Assembly (NCBI GenBank): GCA_947451115.1
Contig: CANFXV010000008.1
Span: forward strand, 1 to 64,000
Length of the DNA: 64,000 bases
Source of the DNA: Bacteroidota bacterium
Lineage (GTDB): Bacteria > Bacteroidota > Bacteroidia > Chitinophagales > Chitinophagaceae
Direction of reading: 5' to 3'
Below the pieces are notes generated by a model. It did not search any database. It had not been told where the DNA came from and saw only the letters and a list, made by a program, of their open reading frames with translations. Position numbers and translations under genes: made by a program. This document shows positions 25,920 through 34,480 of the stretch, one piece after another (the first letter of the stretch is position 1; each line of letters opens with the position of its first letter).

Positions 25920-25927
25920 CAAAAATA
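25920..25927 (-). promoter_or_regulatory. Bacteroidota -7 promoter element
   Basis: The minus strand reads TATTTTTG, an exact TAnnTTTG match, 44 bases upstream of the GNAT start codon. Confidence 0.5.
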
Positions 25928-25973
25928 GCCCTTTAGCTTAAAACCTTTTGGCTATTTCTATGTTATAATAGAT

Positions 25974-26567
25974 ATGAAAATAGTATATTTTTTACTGGCC
26001 ATCGGCCTTGTTTTTGTTGTTTTTCAATCTTTTAGAGCTGTTTCAGCATCTAAAATAGAGACCCAAAAATACCGACTGGTAAAATTGGAAGAAGGGTTTG
26101 AAATACGCTTTTATCCATCTTCTACATTTGCCACCATTCATTCCTCTAGCACCAACTACAAGCAATTAGCCAGTGGAGGTTTTAGAAAACTAGCAGGCTA
26201 TATTTTTGGAGGCAATGAACAAAATAAAAGTATTGCCATGACAGCCCCTGTAAGAATGGAAATGAGTGAACAGGGTTCGTCCATGAGTTTTGTGATGCCT
26301 GAAAAGTATGACGCATCTAGTTTACCCAAACCTAAAGATGCCGGTGTTCAAATCATGCAGTCCAAAGAAATGTATGCTGCTGTTATTTCTTTTGGCGGTT
26401 ATGCCAATGACGAAAAAATAAATAAGTACACCAAACAATTGGTTGATTTATTGAACAAGAAAAACATAAAAATAATTGGTGGCTTTAATTTCTTAGGCTA
26501 CAATGCACCTTTTGAATTCATTGGTCGTAAAAACGAAATATCTATTCCTATAGAGTGGAAAGAGTAA
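25974..26567 (+). CDS. SOUL heme-binding family protein
   Basis: A 197-residue protein of the SOUL/HBP family. It has an N-terminal signal anchor (YFLLAIGLVFVVFQSF), then YRLVKLEEGFEIRFYPSSTFA, the FRKLAGYIFGGNEQNKSIAMTAPV motif that defines the family, and SFVMPEKYDASSLPKP. Eukaryotic relatives bind heme or tetrapyrroles; bacterial members are often encoded beside photolyase or lipid genes and have no proven role. It is followed after 15 bases by an SDR gene in the same direction, so the two are likely co-expressed. Confidence 0.9.
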   Translation: MKIVYFLLAIGLVFVVFQSFRAVSASKIETQKYRLVKLEEGFEIRFYPSSTFATIHSSSTNYKQLASGGFRKLAGYIFGGNEQNKSIAMTAPVRMEMSEQGSSMSFVMPEKYDASSLPKPKDAGVQIMQSKEMYAAVISFGGYANDEKINKYTKQLVDLLNKKNIKIIGGFNFLGYNAPFEFIGRKNEISIPIEWKE

Positions 26568-26582
26568 TCATCTATTTATACT

Positions 26583-27275
26583 ATGTCAACTTATTTAATC
26601 ATTGGAGCCTCTTCCGGTATAGGGGAACAAGTAGCCAAGCAATTAACTGCAGCAGGTCATACTGTATATGCAACTTATCATACACATCCTTTAAGCGATG
26701 CTAGTATTCAATACCATCCATTGAATGCCTTAGAGGATAATATCCAATTAAATTTTTTACCCCCTGTGCTTGATGGTTTGGTGTATTGCCCAGGATCCAT
26801 TAGCTTGAGGCCGTTTGCTCGAATAGCGCCTGAAGATTTTACCAAAGATTATCAATTACAAGTAGTAGGTGCCATTAAAACAATTCAAGCGGCCTTGCCT
26901 CATTTAAAAGCAAGCAACAACGCCTCCATTGTTTTATTTTCAACAGTAGCAGTACAATTAGGACTTAATTTTCATTCTATGGTAGCTAGTTCTAAAGGGG
27001 CCATTGAGGGTTTGACCAAGGCATTGTCAGCAGAGTTGGCGCCTAGCATTAGGGTGAATTGTATAGCGCCATCTTTAACCAATACACCTTTGGCTGCTGC
27101 TTTACTAAATACAGATCAAAAAATAGAAGCCAATGCACAAAGGCATCCACTTAAAAGGGTAGGCAGTTCACTAGACATCGCTAATGCAGTAGAATTTTTA
27201 TTGACCGATAAATCTAGTTGGGTGACAGGTCAAATTTTGCACATTGATGGTGGTATGAGTACGGTTAAATTATAA
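26583..27275 (+). CDS. SDR-fold protein lacking the catalytic tyrosine
   Basis: A 230-residue Rossmann protein with GASSGIGEQVAK (residues 8-19), a catalytic-type serine in VLFSTVAV (Ser120) and the C-terminal LHIDGGMS motif. The canonical YxxxK is replaced by VASSK: Lys138 is present, but position 134 is valine instead of tyrosine. The flanking MVASSKGAIEGL is otherwise standard. This substitution occurs in a known SDR subgroup and suggests altered or absent dehydrogenase chemistry. It is co-directional with the SOUL gene 15 bases upstream. Substrate unknown. Confidence 0.82.
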   Translation: MSTYLIIGASSGIGEQVAKQLTAAGHTVYATYHTHPLSDASIQYHPLNALEDNIQLNFLPPVLDGLVYCPGSISLRPFARIAPEDFTKDYQLQVVGAIKTIQAALPHLKASNNASIVLFSTVAVQLGLNFHSMVASSKGAIEGLTKALSAELAPSIRVNCIAPSLTNTPLAAALLNTDQKIEANAQRHPLKRVGSSLDIANAVEFLLTDKSSWVTGQILHIDGGMSTVKL

Positions 27276-27319
27276 TTAGTTTTTCTTATCTTCATAAGGC
27301 AATTAATAATGCATTGTCT

Positions 27320-28354
27320 ATGAAAAATTTTATTTTAAGTTTTATTGGTGCTTTGTTTTTTAGTGTTGGAATAGGACAGACTAATTTAAAACCTATTTCA
27401 AAACCATTAGTGAGCCACATGTATACCGCAGATCCTTCTGCCCATGTATTTAACAATAAAATTTACATTTATCCTTCACATGATATTGATGCAGGCATTC
27501 CTGAGAATGACAATGGCGATCATTTTGACATGCGTGATTATCATGTTTTTTCCATGGATTCCATTGGGGCTAAAGTGATTGACCATGGCGTAGCCATTGA
27601 TAAAAAAGACATTCCTTGGGCGGGTCGCCAATTGTGGGCGCCCGATGTGGCGTTTAAAAACGGCGTCTATTATTTGTATTTCCCCATCAAAGACAAAGCA
27701 GATATTTTTAAAATAGGTGTGGCTACCAGCAAACGTCCCGAGGGTCCATTTAAAGCCGAACCTGCCGAGATCAAAAGTAGTTATAGCATTGACCCTGCTG
27801 TGTTTAAAGATGACAACAATGAGTATTATATGTATTTTGGAGGCATTTGGGGTGGCCAGCTTCAAAGATGGGATAATAATATTTATCAGGCCGATTCCAA
27901 ACTTAAGACGGCTAATGAAGAAGCCATTTTACCAAGAGTGGCTAAGTTAAGTGCAGATATGAAAAGTTTTGCAGAAGCGCCAAGAGCAATCAAAATATTG
28001 GATAAGAACGGAAATCTTTTTTTAGAACAAAACAATGACAAAAGATTTTTCGAAGCTGCTTGGATGCATAAATATAAGGGCAAATATTATTTTACTTATT
28101 CTACAGGGGATACCCATAATTTATGCTATGCCATTGGGGATAATGTCTATGGGCCTTTTACTTACCAAGGTATTTTCTTAAAACCAGTGCAAGGATGGAC
28201 TAGCCATCATTCCATTATCCAATATAAATCTAAATGGTATCTTTTTTACCATGACACAGAATTGTCTGGTAAAACACATTTGAGAAATATTAAAATGACT
28301 GAATTAAAATACAATAAAGATGGCTCCATTCAAACCATCAATGCGTATCAATAA
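27320..28354 (+). CDS. Glycoside hydrolase family 43
   Basis: An exported GH43 five-bladed beta-propeller enzyme of about 344 residues, with a signal peptide ending GIGQ. The three conserved acids are visible: the base in YTADPSAHVF, the modulating aspartate in SIDPAVFKDD and the acid glutamate in FEAAWMHKY. Single-domain GH43 enzymes cleave beta-xylosides or alpha-L-arabinofuranosides from plant polysaccharides. The araBDA/GH127 genes 10 kb away make an arabinose-releasing role plausible. ATG 27320 is preferred over the TTG at 27314. The stop lies one base from the convergent AKR-RidA gene. Confidence 0.88.
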   Translation: MKNFILSFIGALFFSVGIGQTNLKPISKPLVSHMYTADPSAHVFNNKIYIYPSHDIDAGIPENDNGDHFDMRDYHVFSMDSIGAKVIDHGVAIDKKDIPWAGRQLWAPDVAFKNGVYYLYFPIKDKADIFKIGVATSKRPEGPFKAEPAEIKSSYSIDPAVFKDDNNEYYMYFGGIWGGQLQRWDNNIYQADSKLKTANEEAILPRVAKLSADMKSFAEAPRAIKILDKNGNLFLEQNNDKRFFEAAWMHKYKGKYYFTYSTGDTHNLCYAIGDNVYGPFTYQGIFLKPVQGWTSHHSIIQYKSKWYLFYHDTELSGKTHLRNIKMTELKYNKDGSIQTINAYQ

Positions 28355-28355
28355 T

Positions 28356-29801
28356 TTATGCTACGATGGCTTCTGCTTCAATTTCAACCAAGTATTCATC
28401 GCCTATTAAATTGGCTTGAACCATGGTGTTCACTGGTTGAATGTTAGCAAAACGTTGTCCATGCGCTCTGGCAATAGCTTCCCATTGAGTAATGTCTTTG
28501 ACAAATACCCTAGTACGCACTACATCTTCTAATTGGCCGCCCAAGGATTGAATGGCACCTTCGATTTTATCAAAAATAAAATGGGCTTGTGCGGCAGGAT
28601 CATTTCCTCCAATCAAACTTGCACCATGTGTGGCGGTAGTGCCAGAAACTAAAATTCGATTGCCTTTGCGCACGGCACGACTATAGCCAGCCATGGTTTC
28701 CCAGCTAGTGCCTGACAATGCCTTAGTTTTTCCAGAGGCATCTTTGATGGTAGGATAAGGGGAAGCAATTTCTTTAACATGATGACTTAAATCGCCACTT
28801 GCAGTTAAATAGGGTGGCTTACGGTATTCATCTCCACAATCCCCTGGAATACTATTTCCTTGCGCTAATATTTTTTTGATGGCCTCGCGTTCGGTTTCTA
28901 AAAGGGTTAGTGTAAGTATTTTTTTATTTTCATCCATATGCGCTGAAACACCCAATCTTGCACCCACAATCACGCCGCCCACTGCTGGTAAATCTTTAAT
29001 GTAAGCACTGGCAATGGTAGCGATGGTTACTTGGTGTTTTTTTGCAATTTGATCTAATGTTTCTAATAATGTTTGGTACCAATCCCAGCCACCTGCTGCA
29101 TCAATGTATCTTTTGTATTTCATCTGCGACCAGGTCAAGGACTCAGTCATGGCTGGTGCAGGTTGACGAAGCCATTTTTCGCTAAAAAATCCGCCGGCCA
29201 CGGTACCGAAGGCCAATATTTTTATATTATGTGCTAAACAAGTTGCGCTCATTTTACCAGCAGCACGTTGATCTAGCAAGGAATAACATATTTGATTACT
29301 GACTACAGGGATGCCTGATTGAATTACCATATTTAAATGTGCTTCATCAAAATTGGTTAGTCCAATATTGGCGATCAATCCTTCTTCTTTTAATTTTTGT
29401 AAGCCAAACAAACAATCCAACCAACTTGGGTCTGCATAATTCCATGCATGAAATTGTAGTAACTGAATTTGCTCTACTTGTAATTTTTTTAAGGAAGATT
29501 TTACGGCCTCTTGAATTTGTGCAGGATGAATAGCTCCTGGACTTGGCACCCATTTGGTTAATAGTTGAATGTCCTTAAGTCCGTAGGTTTTTTTAAACAC
29601 TCCTGAAATTTCTTCTGCAGATCCATAATGGTCGGCCATATCAAAACTTGTAAACCCTTGCTCATAATAAGCATGCAAGGCCTTGGCGGACTTTATTGGG
29701 TCTAATTTTTGGTTGTTTCTTTCCAAGTCTGCCACCTGCCATAAGCCTATGAGTACTTTAGAAATGCTTAAAGAGTCGCTTAGTTTTGTCGTAGTATTCA
29801 T
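28356..29801 (-). CDS. Aldo/keto reductase fused to a RidA-like domain
   Basis: A 481-residue fusion. Residues 1 to about 335 are an aldo/keto reductase with the tetrad Asp54, Tyr59, Lys83 and His118 (SFDMADHYGSAEE, LLTKW, LLQFHAWNY). After a linker (about 335-365), residues about 365-481 form a RidA/YjgF domain (AVRKGNRILVSGTT, VVRTRVFVKD, LVEIEAEAI). The arginine that RidA deaminases use (Arg105 in E. coli) is replaced by Asn458 in the PVNTMVQANL segment, so this domain is unlikely to be a classical imine deaminase. It is last in a minus-strand operon after an APC permease (8-base gap). Confidence 0.88.
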   Translation of the reverse strand: MNTTTKLSDSLSISKVLIGLWQVADLERNNQKLDPIKSAKALHAYYEQGFTSFDMADHYGSAEEISGVFKKTYGLKDIQLLTKWVPSPGAIHPAQIQEAVKSSLKKLQVEQIQLLQFHAWNYADPSWLDCLFGLQKLKEEGLIANIGLTNFDEAHLNMVIQSGIPVVSNQICYSLLDQRAAGKMSATCLAHNIKILAFGTVAGGFFSEKWLRQPAPAMTESLTWSQMKYKRYIDAAGGWDWYQTLLETLDQIAKKHQVTIATIASAYIKDLPAVGGVIVGARLGVSAHMDENKKILTLTLLETEREAIKKILAQGNSIPGDCGDEYRKPPYLTASGDLSHHVKEIASPYPTIKDASGKTKALSGTSWETMAGYSRAVRKGNRILVSGTTATHGASLIGGNDPAAQAHFIFDKIEGAIQSLGGQLEDVVRTRVFVKDITQWEAIARAHGQRFANIQPVNTMVQANLIGDEYLVEIEAEAIVA

Positions 29802-29809
29802 TGTTCTAT

Positions 29810-31288
29810 TTATTCAGAAGGTAAATTTTTAAAATATTGCGCATCAAAGCGACCTGATTTTTTTAATTGATTCCAATAGATGGCAAAAATAGCAGTTGCT
29901 AAAATCATTACCACTGCAAATACATAAGTGGCATGAAAATACCAAGCAGACTTGGAAGCGCTTAAATCATTGACCACATTAATAAGGAGCAAAGCACTAA
30001 GGCTAATTAAACCCAAAATAGCAATTAGCTTTTGCACCATTTTATTTTTGATAACGGTAATTTGACTTGCCAATAAAGAATTATTTCGATGGATCAATAG
30101 TACAGCCATACAAATCAATATAAAATTAACCAACATGGCAATGACCATAATGTCGATACCTAAAAATATATCACTAGCAAAATGGCTTCCTAGTATACCA
30201 AGGCTAGAAACTACACCGCTAAAGAAGATGGCCCAATATGGAGTTTTATAGCTAGGGTGTATATTGCTTAAAAATGAAGGAAATAATTGATCCTTGGACC
30301 AGGCAAATAGTAGTCTAGATACCGACAAGATCATTGAAGGCAAATCTTTTAATAAGGCAATACAGGCGCCCAACATGATCAATATCGACCAAAAAGGAGG
30401 CAATACATAATTCAATAAGGTGGTGGCTGAAATATCTTTTTTATTGGCTAAGTCTTGTACAAAATTCCAGGGCGCAATTTTATATACACTGAAAGTAAAT
30501 AACAAATAAAATAAACTTACGCTTACAATAGTGATGATAATGGCTCTGGGCAATGATTTACTTGGATTTTTTGCTTCACCACCTGCTTGGGCAATTGAAT
30601 CAAAGCCAATAAAGCTTGCAAATAGAATGCCGCTGGCAGAAATAAATTGTTGCCAGTTGAACTTTCCTTGCAGATGGGTAATCACTATTCCATCTTTATT
30701 CAATACGCCTTGAATAAAATCTTCTTCGCTGTAAACTAATCCAGCCACGATGACAATGCTGGCCAAAATAAAAGTAATGATGACCAGTCCAATAATGGTC
30801 AATTGATAGGTTTTGATTCCAAAAATATTGATGCCAATAAACAACCATAACAATCCTAAGGGTAAGCATAATTTGGTAGCGCTGTTTTCAAAAAAATGAA
30901 CAAGATTTATCCAATTCATGGCAGCGCAAACATCTCTAAAGAATGGCACCACCATATAAGCTACTACGCCTATCACAATGGATAAGCCAAACCACTGTGC
31001 AAAGCTGGCAACAAATCCCCAGTAAGGATGGATGGACCTACTTGCATAGACATAACTTCCGCCAGCCCTAGGCATGGCACTGGCTAAGATAGCATAGGTA
31101 AGTGCCGCAAATAATGCCGGAATAGAGGCAACAAAAAATGCGGGCAGCAAATAAGGCCCAATACCAGGTACATTTTTTTGCAACATGAAAGGAACAATAT
31201 AAATAGATGCCCCAATCATAGAGGAGATGCCTGTAGCCACTAAACCTGCTACAGTAATATTTCTTGAAAGGGTAGTTGTTGGTTCCAT
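29810..31288 (-). CDS. APC superfamily amino-acid permease
   Basis: A 492-residue integral-membrane transporter with about 12 hydrophobic helices. The helix-1 unwinding motif TGISSMIGASIYIVPF (about 18-33) and the PRAGGSYVYASRSI segment (about 74-87) are APC hallmarks. It should import amino acids or related amines with protons. It lies between an FG-GAP lipoprotein and the AKR-RidA fusion, with gaps of 6 and 8 bases, so the three are one operon, divergent from a GntP/RidA/PLP-enzyme operon. Substrate is likely an amino acid; which one is not readable. Confidence 0.9.
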   Translation of the reverse strand: MEPTTTLSRNITVAGLVATGISSMIGASIYIVPFMLQKNVPGIGPYLLPAFFVASIPALFAALTYAILASAMPRAGGSYVYASRSIHPYWGFVASFAQWFGLSIVIGVVAYMVVPFFRDVCAAMNWINLVHFFENSATKLCLPLGLLWLFIGINIFGIKTYQLTIIGLVIITFILASIVIVAGLVYSEEDFIQGVLNKDGIVITHLQGKFNWQQFISASGILFASFIGFDSIAQAGGEAKNPSKSLPRAIIITIVSVSLFYLLFTFSVYKIAPWNFVQDLANKKDISATTLLNYVLPPFWSILIMLGACIALLKDLPSMILSVSRLLFAWSKDQLFPSFLSNIHPSYKTPYWAIFFSGVVSSLGILGSHFASDIFLGIDIMVIAMLVNFILICMAVLLIHRNNSLLASQITVIKNKMVQKLIAILGLISLSALLLINVVNDLSASKSAWYFHATYVFAVVMILATAIFAIYWNQLKKSGRFDAQYFKNLPSE

Positions 31289-31294
31289 AGTTTA

Positions 31295-32599
31295 TTATTT
31301 CAGCCTTTTAAGTTTATTGTTTTCCCATACCCATTGTAATAGTGGATCGCCATTTATATTTAAACTTTCGTAATAAAGCCGATCATTTTTATTGTAAAAC
31401 TTCATCCAAGTGGGCCCTTTTGAAACAGTTAAATCCATGCCTGCTTCTATGAATGCGCCAGTTTTATCTAGCCACTTTGTGCCATCAAATTTTAAAATCT
31501 GAATTGCCCAATTTTTATAAAAATCAGTAAGTACTTTGTTAACTAGCCTTCCGCCAGTTCTGTTAATTGCGATTTCTAATTTTCCGTCTCCGTCTAAATC
31601 TGCAAAATCAAAATCCAAGACAACGCCAAAATAGCTATTTACCGGAAGATAGCTTACATTTTCTTCATTATATTTATAATTGCTATTGCCCCAATATATT
31701 CTCGTGGCTCCTTCATACTCGGTAGCTATTTTAAAACTGGTATCTTTAACACTAAACTCATGACCACCAAGTATTAAATCCATATATCCATCTTTATTAA
31801 TATCATAAAGCTCACTTGTAAATAAAGAGCCAAGACTAGCTAAATTTATAATGTTGGTTGTTATAGTAAAATTTCCTTTCCCATCATTGATTAAAAAGTA
31901 TGATTTATCGTCTGCCAATGCAAAAATATCTAAATCGCCATCTTTATCAATGTCGCCTGAACAAACACTGTGAAAAACGCCAATGTTATTATTGAATTCT
32001 ACTTTTTTGTATTTTCCACTTGGTATCGATAATATAAGCGCATTAGCTTCCCCTAGAAAAGGACTTTGATCCATACCAAAGCCGGCTAAAAATAGATCAG
32101 GTCTAGCATCATTATTAAAATCGCCAACAATGGATTTCCTGGCTAAATACATTTTTGGGATTTGAGCAGTGTCTATAGTATTTTCATCATAAACATATTT
32201 TCCATTTACATTTAAGTAAACTTGCCCGGCCACTTTTTCTTTTCCTTGAAAAGATAGATTAGTGACAGGATGCACATAAAAATCTTCTAAACCATCTCCA
32301 TTAAAATCTAAATAAGAAGTGGCAGATGCTGAAATACCTTTATTGATTATTTCAGAGGCGGATTGTCCAAGTGAATTTTTAGCATTTACAACGATGTTTA
32401 AAATATCCTCATTTATAGGTGTATTTTGAGTTTCGCAGGATGGATTTTTTAAATTTTTATAATCATAAGTGGTTGGTGCTGTTGTATTGATGGGGGTAGT
32501 AGCTGGTGGAATAGTTGCAGGCACTGTTTCCTGAGGCATGTCCTTTGATTTAGAACAGGCATATAAGATGACTAGAATAACTACATATACATTCTTCAT
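31295..32599 (-). CDS. FG-GAP/VCBS-repeat lipoprotein
   Basis: A lipoprotein of about 434 residues (signal ending ILYACSKSK, cysteine near 15). After a Thr/Pro-rich spacer (about 22-45) come at least four FG-GAP/VCBS repeats with calcium-binding DxDxDG-type loops: FNGDGLEDF, DIDKDGDLDIF, DINKDGYMDLI and DLDGDGKLEI. These build a seven-bladed propeller seen in surface adhesins and binding proteins. Start chosen at ATG 32599; an in-frame upstream extension to 32659 would put extra residues before the signal peptide. It heads the minus-strand operon that includes an APC permease, which is an unusual partner. Confidence 0.83.
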   Translation of the reverse strand: MKNVYVVILVILYACSKSKDMPQETVPATIPPATTPINTTAPTTYDYKNLKNPSCETQNTPINEDILNIVVNAKNSLGQSASEIINKGISASATSYLDFNGDGLEDFYVHPVTNLSFQGKEKVAGQVYLNVNGKYVYDENTIDTAQIPKMYLARKSIVGDFNNDARPDLFLAGFGMDQSPFLGEANALILSIPSGKYKKVEFNNNIGVFHSVCSGDIDKDGDLDIFALADDKSYFLINDGKGNFTITTNIINLASLGSLFTSELYDINKDGYMDLILGGHEFSVKDTSFKIATEYEGATRIYWGNSNYKYNEENVSYLPVNSYFGVVLDFDFADLDGDGKLEIAINRTGGRLVNKVLTDFYKNWAIQILKFDGTKWLDKTGAFIEAGMDLTVSKGPTWMKFYNKNDRLYYESLNINGDPLLQWVWENNKLKRLK

Positions 32600-32640
32600 T
32601 TTAATGAACATTTCTTGAGATAAATATAAGTTTTCTTTTT

Positions 32641-32648
32641 TATCTTTA
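32641..32648 (+). promoter_or_regulatory. Possible promoter of the GntP operon
   Basis: TATCTTTA differs by one base from TAnnTTTG and lies 20 bases before the ATG at 32669, within the 69-base divergent spacer. Confidence 0.3.
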
Positions 32649-32668
32649 GAAGTAGCCATACCTGAATT

Positions 32669-33982
32669 ATGACCCTTGTTTTACTTTTGCTTGCTGTTTT
32701 ATCATTAGTGCTGCTAATCACTGTGGTTAAGCTGCATCCATTCATTTCATTTTTGATTGTTTGTATAGGTACAGGCTTAATAAGAGGCATGGGAGTTACC
32801 CCATTAATGAGCGCGATCCAAAAAGGGATGGGCGATGTGGTAGGTTCACTTATGATTATTCTTTGTTTGGGGGCCATGTTAGGAAAATTGGTGGCAGATA
32901 GTGGTGCAGCCAACAAAATTGCAGGGGGCTTAATTCATTTATTTGGCACTAAGTACATTCAATGGGCCTTGGTACTCACTGCTTTTATTGTGGGTATTCC
33001 TTTGTTTTATGGCGTTGGTTTTGTTTTATTGGTTCCATTAATTATTACAGTAGCTGCTCGATATAAATTACCAGCCGTTTATTTAGGCCTACCTACTTTG
33101 GCAGCTTTATCCGTCACCCATGGTTTTCTACCTCCACATCCATCACCAGTAGCATTGGCTCAACAGTTCAATGCCAATATGGGCATGACCTTGTTTTATG
33201 GCATCCTCATTGCCATTCCCACTATTATTATAGCAGGTCCTCTTTTTTCTGTGACACTTAAAAAATACACACAAAAACCTATTGCTATTTTTTCTACCAA
33301 TGAAATAGCGGAAGAAAATTTACCTGGCATGTTTCCGAGTTTAATGGCCGCCTTCTTGCCCGTCTTGTTAATTGGATTAGATACCATTGTGAATTCATCC
33401 AATGTTCAAAAAAATAGTTGGACTAGTTTTATCCATATGATTGGAGATCCTTCTGTAGCCATGCTTATTTCATTATTGGTTTCCTTGTATACCTTGGGTA
33501 TCAGACAGGGCAAAAGCATTCAAAAAATAATGGGCCCCATTGGAGATTCGGTTAAAGAAGTGTCTACTATTTTACTCATCATTGCGGGTGCGGGTGCATT
33601 GAAACAAGTTTTGTTGGATACAGGCATTAGTGCAGAATTAATTCAACCCCTCACTAAATTATCTTTACATCCTTTATTATTAGCATGGGGCATCGCTGCC
33701 ATATTAAGGGTGAGTATTGGATCTTCTACTGTTGCAGGTTTAACCACTGCAGGTATTGTAGCGCCGCTTATTGTTATTAGTGGTGTCAATCCTTGTTTGA
33801 TGGTACTCGCTACAGGCGCTGGCAGTTTGTTTTTCTCTCATGTCAATGATCCAGGTTTCTGGATGTTTAAAGAATATTTTAATTTGACGGTAAAACAAAC
33901 CATTAAAACTTGGAGCATCATGGAAAGCCTGGTTTCTGTTTTAGGATTGATAGGCGTTTTTATTTTAAATTATTTCATTTAA
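32669..33982 (+). CDS. GntP-family permease (gluconate/D-serine type)
   Basis: A 437-residue integral-membrane protein of the GntP family. Diagnostic segments are FLIVCIGTGLIRGMG near the N-terminus, HGFLPPHPSPVALAQQFNANMG (about 151-172), and the C-terminal ATGAGSLFFSHVNDPGFWMF. The family includes gluconate permeases and the D-serine transporter DsdX. Because it is followed by RidA (14-base gap), a D-serine-dehydratase-like PLP enzyme and a dipeptidase, a D-amino-acid role is more likely here than gluconate uptake; no gluconate kinase gene is nearby. Confidence 0.9.
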   Translation: MTLVLLLLAVLSLVLLITVVKLHPFISFLIVCIGTGLIRGMGVTPLMSAIQKGMGDVVGSLMIILCLGAMLGKLVADSGAANKIAGGLIHLFGTKYIQWALVLTAFIVGIPLFYGVGFVLLVPLIITVAARYKLPAVYLGLPTLAALSVTHGFLPPHPSPVALAQQFNANMGMTLFYGILIAIPTIIIAGPLFSVTLKKYTQKPIAIFSTNEIAEENLPGMFPSLMAAFLPVLLIGLDTIVNSSNVQKNSWTSFIHMIGDPSVAMLISLLVSLYTLGIRQGKSIQKIMGPIGDSVKEVSTILLIIAGAGALKQVLLDTGISAELIQPLTKLSLHPLLLAWGIAAILRVSIGSSTVAGLTTAGIVAPLIVISGVNPCLMVLATGAGSLFFSHVNDPGFWMFKEYFNLTVKQTIKTWSIMESLVSVLGLIGVFILNYFI

Positions 33983-33996
33983 TAAAATTCAAAAAA

Positions 33997-34470
33997 ATGA
34001 GCACACCCGAAGAAAATTTTGCAAAATTAGGTTTAAGCCTACCTCCTGCACCCAAACCATTGGGTGTGTACAAGCCTTTATTGGTAGATGGCAATCATTG
34101 TTTTGTTTCAGGGCATGGTCCAGTTCAAGACAATGGTAGTTTAATCATTGGAAGAGTGGGTGCCGGTTTAAGTATGGAGGAAGGTAAGTTGGCTGCCAGA
34201 CAAGTAGGACTAGCTATAGTAGCCACTATCAAAGCTAATTTAGGCTCACTAAATAAAATTAAAAGAGTAGTCAAAGTATTGGGTATGGTCAGTTGTACCA
34301 ATGATTTTGAAAAACATCCCTACATCATTAATGGGTGCAGTGAATTGTTTGCCTCCATTTGGGGCCCTGATCTTGGCGTGGGTGTAAGAAGCGCAGTAGG
34401 CATGGGTTCACTTCCGGGAAATATTCCTGTAGAAATTGAGGCCATGTTTGAATTGAACGAAAACATTTAA
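33997..34470 (+). CDS. RidA family protein with catalytic arginine
   Basis: A 157-residue RidA/YjgF-family protein. Arg131 in GVGVRSAVGMGSLPG aligns with E. coli RidA Arg105, followed by the conserved PVEIEAM strand. RidA enzymes hydrolyse reactive enamine/imine intermediates such as 2-aminoacrylate, which PLP-dependent serine and threonine dehydratases release. Start at ATG 33997 matches the family N-terminus (MSTPEENFAKLGL); the frame is open upstream but overlaps the GntP gene. It is 10 bases ahead of a PLP enzyme, the expected source of its substrate. Confidence 0.9.
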   Translation: MSTPEENFAKLGLSLPPAPKPLGVYKPLLVDGNHCFVSGHGPVQDNGSLIIGRVGAGLSMEEGKLAARQVGLAIVATIKANLGSLNKIKRVVKVLGMVSCTNDFEKHPYIINGCSELFASIWGPDLGVGVRSAVGMGSLPGNIPVEIEAMFELNENI

Positions 34471-34480
34471 TTTTTTAAAG

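Noticed and set aside
27476-27865. 129-codon antisense open frame within the GH43 gene
   Set aside because: All three GH43 catalytic motifs are on the plus strand; the antisense product has no recognisable features.
32600-32659. Upstream extension of the FG-GAP lipoprotein frame
   Set aside because: It would place 20 residues before a good lipoprotein signal peptide and consume the divergent promoter spacer.
33910-33996. Upstream extension of the RidA frame into the GntP gene
   Set aside because: RidA family proteins start at the MSTPEE position (33997), and the GntP gene uses this stretch in another frame.
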